The translations under genes and the position numbers were made by a program. DNA of 64,000 bases, from positions 1-64,000 of the forward strand of contig CBINGY010000017.1 of NCBI GenBank assembly GCA_966250325.1, given 5' to 3'. Positions 31,896 to 40,057 of the stretch are shown piece by piece (position 1 is the first letter of the stretch; each line of letters starts with the position of its first letter). Below the pieces are notes generated by a model. That model ran no database searches and was not told the DNA's origin. It was given only the letters and a program-made list of their open reading frames with translations. This stretch comes from Jiulongibacter sp966250325. Its GTDB lineage: Bacteria > Bacteroidota > Bacteroidia > Cytophagales > Spirosomataceae.

Positions 31896-33281
31896 ATGAG
31901 TGATCAAGAAACTCACGTTGAAGAATTTGAGCGTGAACCTGTACCCGCCAATTCGTGGAAAGACTGGCGTAGTTTTCTGGGAATGTATGCGGGAGAACAT
32001 GCTGCAGGTACCGAATTTGTCATTGGCCCGCTCTTTCTCACTACCGGTGTAAGTGCTTTTGATCTGATATTCGGGCTACTTATTGGAAACTTGATGGCCG
32101 TGTTATCCTGGCGATACCTCACCGCTGAAATTGCCGTTAAAAACCGGCTTACTCTCTACTTCCAACTTGAAAAAATTTGCGGAAAAAGTCTGGTCAAATT
32201 CTACAATGTGGCAAACGGTGTTCTTTTTTGTTTTCTGGCAGGTTCCATGTTTACAGTTTCTGCCACAGCCGTCGGGATTCCTTTCGATATGCCCATGCCC
32301 AAGCTCACAGATACTTTACCCAACGGCCCGCTATGGATCGTAATAGTCCTTCTGTTGGGTGCCCTTACCACCTGGATAGCCATTCGAGGCTATCAAATGG
32401 TATCTAAGGCCGCAAACTGGATGTCTCCGCTTATCATACTTGGCTTTTTGCTGGCCGGCTTTGTGGCTTTGAACCAACTCGGCGTAAAATCATTCTCAGA
32501 TTTCTGGAATATCTGGGGCGATGGTCGTGAGCCTTTCCCCGGCCAGATCAAATACACTTTCTGGCATGTAGCTATCTGGAGCTGGTTTGCCAATGCCGCC
32601 ATGCATGTGGGAATGTCCGACCTTTCGGTTTTTAGATATGCGAAATCGCCGAAATCTGGCTGGACCACCGCCGCAGGTATGTATGTGGGTCATTTCATGG
32701 CCTGGATAGCCGCCGCCTTGCTCTATTCTGTTTACCTGAAGTCGGCTGATGCCCAGGCCATGCTCACACAGGGCGAGGCTCCTGCTGTGGCACCAGGTCC
32801 GCTGGCTTATAATGCGATCGGTGTTTTCGGGGTAATTGTGGTAATTCTGGCCGGATGGACCACCGCCAATCCCACTATTTACCGAGCCGGACTAGCGTTT
32901 CAGACCTTGTTTCCAAAGATGAAAACCAGTTGGGCTACCGTAATAGCTGGTACTGTGGCTACTGCTGCCGGCATTTTTCCTGCCTTCGCTATGAAGCTTC
33001 TTGATTTTGTGGCGGTTTATGGGTTCATCCTGGCTCCCGTAGGTGCAATCATCGTTTTTGATCAGTATTTCATGAAAAAATGGAACCTTCTTCCCCGATT
33101 TGCCGAGGAGAAAAATTTGCGGGTCAACTGGGCAGTCCTTATCGCCTGGGCGGTGTCAGTGGTTTCATTCTATGCGTACTCCGTAAGCACCGGCACTTTT
33201 CTGTCGTTCCTTACTTTACCGGCCTGGCTGTGTAGTGGTGTCTTGTTTCTGGTGCTTAGTAAATGGGTACAGCGGGTCTAA
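31896..33281 (+). CDS. NCS1-like purine/cytosine permease family transporter
   Basis: About 461 residues from the ATG at 31896. Twelve hydrophobic segments can be traced, starting with SWKDWRSFLGMYAGEHAAGTEFVIGPLF and including FYNVANGVLFCFLAGSMFTVSATAVGI and TFWHVAIWSWFANAAMHVGMSDLSVFRYAKSPK. The overall LeuT-like arrangement and lengths resemble the nucleobase:cation symporter-1 (PurCyt permease) family, with aromatic residues where NCS1 binds its substrate. It would be a secondary importer in the inner membrane, driven by H+ or Na+. The substrate could be a nucleobase, hydantoin or a related compound; nothing in the flanks decides. Confidence 0.75.
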   Translation: MSDQETHVEEFEREPVPANSWKDWRSFLGMYAGEHAAGTEFVIGPLFLTTGVSAFDLIFGLLIGNLMAVLSWRYLTAEIAVKNRLTLYFQLEKICGKSLVKFYNVANGVLFCFLAGSMFTVSATAVGIPFDMPMPKLTDTLPNGPLWIVIVLLLGALTTWIAIRGYQMVSKAANWMSPLIILGFLLAGFVALNQLGVKSFSDFWNIWGDGREPFPGQIKYTFWHVAIWSWFANAAMHVGMSDLSVFRYAKSPKSGWTTAAGMYVGHFMAWIAAALLYSVYLKSADAQAMLTQGEAPAVAPGPLAYNAIGVFGVIVVILAGWTTANPTIYRAGLAFQTLFPKMKTSWATVIAGTVATAAGIFPAFAMKLLDFVAVYGFILAPVGAIIVFDQYFMKKWNLLPRFAEEKNLRVNWAVLIAWAVSVVSFYAYSVSTGTFLSFLTLPAWLCSGVLFLVLSKWVQRV

Positions 33282-33362
33282 ACAGGAACAAAAAGGCAGT
33301 TAATTATTTTGATTTCTGTTTCAATTCTCTGAATCTTGAAACCTGAAATAAGTTATCCGGGA

Positions 33363-34541
33363 ATGAAATCTGTTTACATAGTTGCTGCAAAACGTACTCC
33401 CATTGGAAGTTTTGGTGGAGTTTTCAAAGATTTTTCCGCAACAGACCTGGGAGGAAGTAGTGTCAAAGGAACCCTGGAGAATACCGGAATTGACCGTTCC
33501 ATTGTTGACGAACTTTTCTTCGGAAATGTCATTTCTGCAGGGATGGGACAGGCCCCCGCCCGACAGGTTGCCGTAAAAGCAGGTTTACCCATTCGTATGC
33601 CTGCCAGTGTTGTCAATAAAGTATGTGCCAGCGGGATGAAAGCCACCATGCTGGCAGCACAGAGTATTCAGTTGGGTTTGAATGACGTGGTTATAAGTGG
33701 TGGCATGGAAAACATGTCGCAGATTCCGTTTTATCTGGATAAGGCCCGCTACGGATACGGATATGGAAACGGAAAACTCCTGGATGGTCTGGCATACGAC
33801 GGCCTCACAGATCCATATGATAACAAGGCCATGGGATGTTTCGCAGATGCTACCGCCGAACGTTTTGAACTCTCCCGTGAAGCTCAGGATGAATTTGCTA
33901 TACAATCTTACAAACGTGCTGCCAACGCCTGGCAGCAAGGATTTATGCAGAGAGAGGTAATACCCGTGACTTTAACAGATCGCAAAGGTAATTCCGTTGA
34001 AATATCAGAAGATGAAGAATATAAGAAAGTCATTTTTGAAAAAATACCCGGTTTAAAACCCGTTTTTACCCCAAACGGAACAGTAACCGCAGCCAATGCC
34101 TCTACTATAAACGATGGGGCCGCCACGCTGGTTTTGGCCTCTGAAGAAGCCGTGACCAGGCACGGGCTCAATCCCTTGGCTAGAATCATATCCTATGCAG
34201 ATGGAGCCCGTGAGCCCGAATGGTTTACCATAGCCCCCCTAATAGCGGCGGAAAAAGCATTGCACAGAGCCGGATTAGAAATCGGAGGAATCGACTATTT
34301 CGAAGTCAATGAAGCGTTTGCCGCTGTGCCAATGGCCTTTGCCAAACATTTCGATATTGATCAAAACAAACTTAATGTGCTTGGAGGAGCCGTTTCCCTG
34401 GGCCATCCACTGGGCTGCTCAGGAGCCAGAATTCTGGTCACTCTGCTCAATGTGCTTCAACTTAATAAAGCTAAGAGGGGTATGGCTGCCATATGTAATG
34501 GCGGAGGAGGGGCATCTGCTATAATTATCGAACGTTTGTAA
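33363..34541 (+). CDS. acetyl-CoA C-acetyltransferase (thiolase)
   Basis: About 392 residues from the ATG at 33363 (MKSVYIVAAKRTPIGSFGG is the usual thiolase start; a leaderless longer frame begins nine codons earlier). Catalytic residues are in place: nucleophile Cys in NKVCASGMKA, His in GGAVSLGHPLGCSGAR and the second Cys in AAICNGGGGASA, with FEVNEAFAAVP as the NEAF motif. This is a biosynthetic-type thiolase that condenses or cleaves acetoacetyl-CoA. It forms a tetramer in the cytoplasm. A permease gene precedes it in the same direction; a PIN-PhoH gene follows after 117 bases. Confidence 0.94.
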   Translation: MKSVYIVAAKRTPIGSFGGVFKDFSATDLGGSSVKGTLENTGIDRSIVDELFFGNVISAGMGQAPARQVAVKAGLPIRMPASVVNKVCASGMKATMLAAQSIQLGLNDVVISGGMENMSQIPFYLDKARYGYGYGNGKLLDGLAYDGLTDPYDNKAMGCFADATAERFELSREAQDEFAIQSYKRAANAWQQGFMQREVIPVTLTDRKGNSVEISEDEEYKKVIFEKIPGLKPVFTPNGTVTAANASTINDGAATLVLASEEAVTRHGLNPLARIISYADGAREPEWFTIAPLIAAEKALHRAGLEIGGIDYFEVNEAFAAVPMAFAKHFDIDQNKLNVLGGAVSLGHPLGCSGARILVTLLNVLQLNKAKRGMAAICNGGGGASAIIIERL

Positions 34542-34658
34542 GGGTTTTAGCTAAATTTCAAAATATCCGTCTTCAAAGCTTGGTTATTATTTCCTGAAGT
34601 GCTAGTTTAACCACCGATCACAGTGATGATCCTGGTTCATGTGCTTTAATAATCCTTT

Positions 34659-35990
34659 ATGAGCGAAAACACCACCAAAAAACTGTACGTGCTTGATACG
34701 TCTGTTTTACTTTTCGACCACAATTCGATTCAGAATTTTGAAGACAACGACGTGGCCATCCCCATTACCGTTCTTGAAGAACTGGACAATTTCAAAATCG
34801 GAAATGACACCAAAAACTTTGAAGCCCGGGCGGTAATCCGTATTCTGGACAAGCTTTCAGGAGTGGGTGGTCTGGATAACTGGATAAAGATTGGCCGTGG
34901 AAAAGGGAATATTAAGATTGTGATGAATACCGGTAATCTGAAGACTGATGCGGTTAAAGTTTTTGGCTCAGATAAGAACGATCACCGAATCATTAATGCG
35001 GCCCTTTCTTTGCAGCAGTCGCGGTCAAAAACCCGGGTGGTACTTGTAACCAAAGACATCAACCTGCGGCTCAAAGCCAAAGCGATAGGTCTGAACTCTG
35101 AAGACTATCTCACAGGTAAAGTCAAAGACATGGATACTCTTTCTGAGGGTGCTTCCGCTTTCAATCAGTTAGACTCAGAAATTATTCATAACCTGTATTC
35201 GAAAGGAAAAATAAAGGAGAATGGCATTCTAAACGGAGCCAAAGTGGCGAATGGCTATTACGTACTCAATAATTGCTCTGACTCGGTTCTGGCTCGCTAC
35301 GACAGCCAGACTGACACCCTCACCCGGGTGGAAAAGGCCTACGCGTACGGAATAAAACCCAAAAATGCCGAGCAAACCTTTGCTATGGATGCCCTGCTGA
35401 ATGACGAAATCAAGTTGGTGGCCATTCAGGGGGTAGCCGGTACAGGAAAAACTTTGCTGGCTCTGGCTGCGGCTCTGGAACAAAAAAGTAAGTACGAACA
35501 GATTATTCTGGCACGCCCTATCATTCCTTTGAGCAATCGGGAAATCGGATTTCTTCCCGGCGGGGCAGAAGAGAAAATTTCTCCCTACATGCAGCCCCTC
35601 TTCGATAATCTGAAATACATAAAATCCCAGTTTAAGGGAACCGAAAAGCGGGCAAAGGTGCTGGAGGAACTCGAAGAAAGTGGAAAATTAACCATCACCG
35701 CTCTGGCATTTATTCGCGGGAGAAGTTTCGCAAACGTGATGTTTATTGTGGATGAAGCCCAAAACCTCACGCCGCATGAAGTAAAAACCATCATTACCCG
35801 GGCAGGAGAAGGAACAAAAATCGTATTCACCGGGGACATAGCCCAGATAGACACACCTTATATGGATGAACAGTCAAACGGACTCAGCTATCTCATTGAT
35901 AAGCTGAAAGGCAATCATCTCTTTGCCCACATAAAACTCGAAAAAGGGGAACGATCTGAACTGGCGAATCTGGCAAACGAGCTGCTCTGA
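34659..35990 (+). CDS. PIN-PhoH family protein
   Basis: A 443-residue protein joining an N-terminal PIN nuclease domain to a C-terminal PhoH-type ATPase. The PIN acidic residues begin with VLDTSVLLFD (Asp13) and continue in the LDNFK and KNDHRI segments. The PhoH core has Walker A GVAGTGKTL (about residue 257), ARPIIPLSNREIGFLPGG and Walker B MFIVDEAQNLTPHEVK, then FTGDIAQIDTPY. The architecture is that of PhoH2/VapC-type RNA helicase-nucleases found across Bacteroidota; a toxin-antitoxin-like role has been proposed for PhoH2 in mycobacteria. Cytoplasmic. Confidence 0.92.
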   Translation: MSENTTKKLYVLDTSVLLFDHNSIQNFEDNDVAIPITVLEELDNFKIGNDTKNFEARAVIRILDKLSGVGGLDNWIKIGRGKGNIKIVMNTGNLKTDAVKVFGSDKNDHRIINAALSLQQSRSKTRVVLVTKDINLRLKAKAIGLNSEDYLTGKVKDMDTLSEGASAFNQLDSEIIHNLYSKGKIKENGILNGAKVANGYYVLNNCSDSVLARYDSQTDTLTRVEKAYAYGIKPKNAEQTFAMDALLNDEIKLVAIQGVAGTGKTLLALAAALEQKSKYEQIILARPIIPLSNREIGFLPGGAEEKISPYMQPLFDNLKYIKSQFKGTEKRAKVLEELEESGKLTITALAFIRGRSFANVMFIVDEAQNLTPHEVKTIITRAGEGTKIVFTGDIAQIDTPYMDEQSNGLSYLIDKLKGNHLFAHIKLEKGERSELANLANELL

Positions 35991-36006
35991 TTTAATCTTC
36001 TTAGTT

Positions 36007-36037
36007 GGTTTGTACTCACGCCAGCAAACCGATTTTT
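36007..36037 (+). terminator. probable terminator of the PIN-PhoH gene
   Basis: GGTTTG (36007-36012) pairs with CAAACC (36025-36030), 12-base loop, followed by GATTTTTT. Short stem. Confidence 0.5.
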
Positions 36038-36116
36038 TGACGAAAACCTCTCATTTGAAAGGGATTTTGGTTCTGTTTAGACTTTCAATTTGTAATTTGC
36101 AGAAAACCTGAACCCT

Positions 36117-37550
36117 ATGAAAAAACTTCTTCTGCTGTTCATTCCCTTCCTTTTTCAATCTGCCGTTTCTCTGGAAACGAATCGATCGCCCAATGTCATT
36201 CTCATATTTATGGATGACATGGGGTATGGTGACCTTAGCTGTTACGGAGCCAGCACCTACCGCACCGCCAACATAGATCGTCTGGCATCAGAAGGCATCC
36301 GTTTCACCAGCTTTCTGGCAGCACAAGCCGTATGCAGTGCTTCCCGGGCGGCTTTAATGACCGGCTGCTATCCAAACCGCATGAACATCAGCGGTGCCTA
36401 TTTCCCGGGAGATAAGGTAGGACTTCACCCCGAGGAAACTACCATGGCTGAGCTCCTGAAAGAAAAAGGCTACGCCACGGGCATCTTTGGTAAATGGCAC
36501 CTGGGTGATGAGAAGAAATTTCTGCCTCTTCAGCAAGGCTTTGACGAATATGTAGGAATCCCTTACTCCAACGATATGTGGCCCATCGGATATGACGGAA
36601 AACCCTCCTCGGCAGGATGGAAAGCTACTATTGCGAAGCTTCCGATTGTGGTCAATAACGATATCTCACGCTATGTAGAAACGCTCGACGAACAGGGTCA
36701 GTTAACCCGACTCTACACAGAGAAAGCCGTGTCATTTATCGAAAGAAATAAGAATAAAACTTTCTTCCTGTATCTGCCTCATTCTATGCCTCATGTTCCC
36801 ATCGGTGTCTCTGAGGCGTTCAGAGGTAAAAGCGGTCAGGGGCTATACGCCGATCTTATGCTGGAAATTGATTGGTCGATCGGTGAAATTATGAAAACTC
36901 TTGAAAAGAACGGGCTTGATGAAAATACACTGGTCATTTTCACAAGCGATAACGGCCCCTGGCTGAATTACGGAAACCATGCAGGCTCTACCGGAGGCTT
37001 TCGTGAAGGTAAAGGGGTGACTTACGAAGGCGGTCATCGCGTGCCTGGTATAGTACGCTGGAAAGGGCATGTGCCTGCTGGTTTGGTTTGTAATCAACTC
37101 ACTTCTACCATTGACCTGTTGCCTACGATTGCAGAAATATGCGGTACCTCACTTCCCAAAAACAAGATTGACGGCGTAAGTCTGAAAGCTATTTTCGATG
37201 GAAATATGGATGCTAAACCAAGGGAATTCTTTGCTTATTACTATCGAAAAAACAACCTTGAAGCCGTTCGGAAAGATCACTGGAAACTAGTTTTGCCCCA
37301 TGAAGGCAGGACTTACACCGGATTTCTCCCCGGAAGCGATGGATATCCCGGCCCCAATACAGAAAATCATGATGAACCGCGGGCTCTCTTTGACCTCAGA
37401 CGTGATCCTGGTGAAAGATACGACGTTTCCCGTCTTTATCCGGAAATTGTCAAGGAACTGGAAGCCTACGCAGAAACCGTAAGAGCTGATTTGGGAGATG
37501 ATATCACTGGCAAAATCGGACCTAACCGACGCCCGTTGGGTAGAATATAA
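36117..37550 (+). CDS. formylglycine-dependent sulfatase
   Basis: A 477-residue protein with a signal peptide (MKKLLLLFIPFLFQSAVSLE). The active-site motif is CSASR at Cys73, the C-x-A-x-R form of the sulfatase signature, again requiring oxidation to formylglycine. Metal ligands are seen in NVILIFMDDMGYGD and in LVIFTSDNGPWLNYG, and GKWHLGD is the second signature. It is closer to the GALNS/arylsulfatase A-like subgroup than to the enzyme at 21.2 kb. A TAATTTGC element with TTTTGG 22 bases upstream lies at 36065-36100 and may be its promoter. Probably periplasmic. Confidence 0.93.
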   Translation: MKKLLLLFIPFLFQSAVSLETNRSPNVILIFMDDMGYGDLSCYGASTYRTANIDRLASEGIRFTSFLAAQAVCSASRAALMTGCYPNRMNISGAYFPGDKVGLHPEETTMAELLKEKGYATGIFGKWHLGDEKKFLPLQQGFDEYVGIPYSNDMWPIGYDGKPSSAGWKATIAKLPIVVNNDISRYVETLDEQGQLTRLYTEKAVSFIERNKNKTFFLYLPHSMPHVPIGVSEAFRGKSGQGLYADLMLEIDWSIGEIMKTLEKNGLDENTLVIFTSDNGPWLNYGNHAGSTGGFREGKGVTYEGGHRVPGIVRWKGHVPAGLVCNQLTSTIDLLPTIAEICGTSLPKNKIDGVSLKAIFDGNMDAKPREFFAYYYRKNNLEAVRKDHWKLVLPHEGRTYTGFLPGSDGYPGPNTENHDEPRALFDLRRDPGERYDVSRLYPEIVKELEAYAETVRADLGDDITGKIGPNRRPLGRI

Positions 37551-37656
37551 CTTTGCTCGTTCAGTGAAAGCATTCACTTGTACATGATTTAGCTTTTTAC
37601 GTTCAATCGGGGAATGATCTGGCCGGTGCTCATGTTTTCTATTTGAAAATTATCAA

Positions 37657-38373
37657 ATGAATATGTCTGAAAAAGTAGCATTTATAACCGGAGGAAGTAA
37701 AGGAATAGGGTATGGCGTAGCCGAAGTTCTGATTAAGGAAGGGATCAAAGTTGCCCTAACTAGCAGAAGTCAATCCGCTGCAGATGAGGCTGCAGCTAAT
37801 CTAAATACCCTTCGACCCGGATTCGCCCTTGGACTGGAATCGGATGTACGAAGTCTGGAATCACAACAAAAAGCTGTTCAAACGGTATTAAGTACCTGGG
37901 GGCGTATTGATTATTTCATTGCCAATGCAGGGGTAGGTCATTTTGCACCGCTGGAAGGCCTGTCTGCTGATCAATGGAATGAAACTATTGACATAAACCT
38001 CACAGGAGTCTTTTATTCGGCCAAAGCTTCACTTGAGGCTCTGAAAGCCTCGAAAGGATATTTCATCACCATCGCCTCGCTAGCCGGAACCAATTTCTTT
38101 GCCAATGGAACGGCTTATAATGCGAGCAAGTTTGGACTGGTAGGCTTCACCCAGGCAATGATGCTGGACGTAAGAAACGACGATATCAAAGTTAGTACCA
38201 TCATGCCGGGATCTGTAGCAACCTACTTTAACGGCCATATTCCGAATGATGCCGATGCCTGGAAAATTCAGCCGGAAGATATCGGCCAGATTGTTTCAGA
38301 CCTCATCAAAATGCCAGCTCGTACGCTTCCAAGTAAGATTGAGGTGCGGCCTAGTAAAACCGCCTCCAAATAA
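37657..38373 (+). CDS. SDR family oxidoreductase
   Basis: A 238-residue classical short-chain dehydrogenase/reductase. The cofactor motif TGGSKGIGYG is at about residues 11-20, NAG-V as ANAGVGHF at about 89-96, Ser in TIASLAGTNFF and the catalytic YNASK in TAYNASKFGLVGFTQ. These give a complete SDR active site; NADP or NAD preference cannot be read with certainty. The C-terminus (MPARTLPSKIEVRPSK) is charged and typical of oxidoreductases of the sepiapterin/3-ketoacyl reductase kind. Ten bases separate it from the next SDR, so the two are probably one unit. Substrate unknown. Confidence 0.9.
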   Translation: MNMSEKVAFITGGSKGIGYGVAEVLIKEGIKVALTSRSQSAADEAAANLNTLRPGFALGLESDVRSLESQQKAVQTVLSTWGRIDYFIANAGVGHFAPLEGLSADQWNETIDINLTGVFYSAKASLEALKASKGYFITIASLAGTNFFANGTAYNASKFGLVGFTQAMMLDVRNDDIKVSTIMPGSVATYFNGHIPNDADAWKIQPEDIGQIVSDLIKMPARTLPSKIEVRPSKTASK

Positions 38374-38382
38374 ATTCTGAAT

Positions 38383-39162
38383 ATGAACCTCTCATTAAAA
38401 AACAAGTACGCTCTGGTTTGCGGAAGTACCGATGGTATAGGCTGGGCGGCGGCTGTGGAACTGGCCCTTATGGGGGCAAACGTGACGCTCTTTGCCAGAA
38501 ACAAGGAAAAACTTCGGGAGAAAACCGCCTTGCTGGATATAACCAAAGGGCAGAAACACCGTTTCCTGGTCGCCGATTTCGCCGATACAGCCTCTGTGAA
38601 AGAAGCTCTTAAAACCAGCAAAGGCCAATTTCATATCCTGATAAATAACACCGGTGGCCCTGCAGGAGGAGCTTTGTTGGAAGAAAAGGCCGAGAAATTT
38701 CAGGAAACCTTTGAACAGCATCTGGTCATAAATCAACTGCTGGCCCAACATGTGGTTCCCTACATGAAAAAAGAGAAATTTGGCAGAATTGTCAATGTTA
38801 CTTCCGTATCGCTCAAGCAGCCGATTGTAGGGCTTGGCGTGAGTAATACGGTGAGATGGGCTGTAGCGGCCTGGGCCAAAACTCTTTCGAAGGAACTTGC
38901 ACATACGGGTATTACCGTGAACAATGTTTTGCCTGGCTATACCCTCACAGGGCGTCTGGAAACCGTAAACAAACTCAAAGCTCAACGTGAAAAAAAATCG
39001 GTGGAGCAGGTGGAGAAGGAAATCATTGAGACCATTCCCTCTGGTAAATTTGCCGCCCCTGAAGAAGTTGGTGCTGCTATTGCCTTCCTTTGTTCGCCGG
39101 CAGCAGCCTCTATCAACGGAATAAATCTACCCGTAGATGGCGGAATGAGTGCTGGCCTCTAA
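38383..39162 (+). CDS. SDR-like protein with degenerate catalytic motif
   Basis: A 259-residue Rossmann protein with a normal N-terminal cofactor motif (VCGSTDGIGWAAA, about residues 12-24) and INNTGGPAGG instead of NNAG. Where classical SDRs carry Tyr-x-x-x-Lys it has SNTVR (GLGVSNTVRWAVAAWAKTLSKEL), so both catalytic residues are missing. This matches the BKR-like SDR-like subgroup (cd05344-type), whose members keep the fold but not the classical tetrad. It may use an alternative mechanism or act as a binding or partner protein of the preceding SDR. Downstream of it, 86 bases of AT-rich DNA lead to the pentapeptide gene. Confidence 0.85.
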   Translation: MNLSLKNKYALVCGSTDGIGWAAAVELALMGANVTLFARNKEKLREKTALLDITKGQKHRFLVADFADTASVKEALKTSKGQFHILINNTGGPAGGALLEEKAEKFQETFEQHLVINQLLAQHVVPYMKKEKFGRIVNVTSVSLKQPIVGLGVSNTVRWAVAAWAKTLSKELAHTGITVNNVLPGYTLTGRLETVNKLKAQREKKSVEQVEKEIIETIPSGKFAAPEEVGAAIAFLCSPAAASINGINLPVDGGMSAGL

Positions 39163-39248
39163 TTTTCATTACTTTCAATTTATTTTGAACGTTCTTGTAA
39201 GTTATTTAGATTATTAACTTATATTTGAAACGTTTACGCTTGCTTTCC

Positions 39249-39809
39249 ATGTTTGAATCACAGGAATTTGTGAATCTGGTTTACACCAGTTCAAAATTGC
39301 CATTAGGCACCTACGATAGCTGTCGTTTTTTCGGCTGTGACTTTTCGGGCTGTCATCTTTCCAATCAAAATTTTGTGGAGTGTGTTTTTGAGGATTGTAA
39401 TTTGAGCAATTCGTACATCAAAAGCTCTTCGTTTAAAGATGTCCGTTTTGTCGGTTGCAAAATAATGGGAGTATTATGGGGAGAAGCAAATCCTTTTCTG
39501 CTTCAGCTGAAATTTGATAAGTGCCAGTTAAGTATGTGCTCCTTTTACGGTCTCTCATTGAAAGGAATTGACTTTAACGGAAGTACCCTCCGGGAAGTTG
39601 ACTTTACAGGTGCCGATCTCACATCGGCTTCTTTCACTGACTGCGATCTGGCAAACGCTCATTTTGAGAGAAGTATTCTCGAGAAAGCTGATTTCAGGAA
39701 TGCAGAGAACATAGTGATTGATCCGGAAATTAACCGCATGAAAGGTGCCCTGTTTGGCCGGGATCAATTAGCGGGCCTTCTCGCAAAGTATCAACTTCGG
39801 ATCAGTTAA
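39249..39809 (+). CDS. pentapeptide repeat protein
   Basis: About 186 residues from the ATG at 39249; a TTG eight codons upstream is also possible. Repeats of A/C/S-D/N-L/F-x-x follow the right-handed quadrilateral beta-helix pattern: FFGCDFSGCHLSNQNFVECVF, then DFTGADLTSASFTDCDLANAHF. The two repeat blocks are broken by GEANPFLLQLKFDKCQLSM, a layout like Qnr-family proteins that protect DNA gyrase. Whether this one binds gyrase cannot be told. Cysteines replace many of the usual Ala/Leu positions. Cytoplasmic. Confidence 0.85.
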   Translation: MFESQEFVNLVYTSSKLPLGTYDSCRFFGCDFSGCHLSNQNFVECVFEDCNLSNSYIKSSSFKDVRFVGCKIMGVLWGEANPFLLQLKFDKCQLSMCSFYGLSLKGIDFNGSTLREVDFTGADLTSASFTDCDLANAHFERSILEKADFRNAENIVIDPEINRMKGALFGRDQLAGLLAKYQLRIS

Positions 39810-40057
39810 ACCGGGGCAGCAGGAATATTAAAATGCGAAAATCAAAAATTTAACTTTTCTAACATTTCTCATAATGCCTCAAAATGAAATAATTCGGGGA
39901 ACACATTCCTCAAATTGGGAATGGTCAAATAAGCTTCAAAAAATATTTTTATATAAATTTCACATTTCTAGATATTTATATTGATTTTTGTGAATCTATT
40001 TAGCATAAAACTCTCGAAAGAAATACGTGCTTTCAATGAAAAAAGAATTTTATTTTA
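39810..40057. other. AT-rich region upstream of the 563-residue secreted protein gene
   Basis: About 250 bases with many A/T runs, among them AATATTTTTATATAAATTTC and TATATTGATTTTTGTG. A TAnnTTTG-like -7 box may be present near the latter, but I cannot fix it. The run has no open frame and no RNA structure I can support; it probably holds the promoter of the following gene. Confidence 0.5.
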
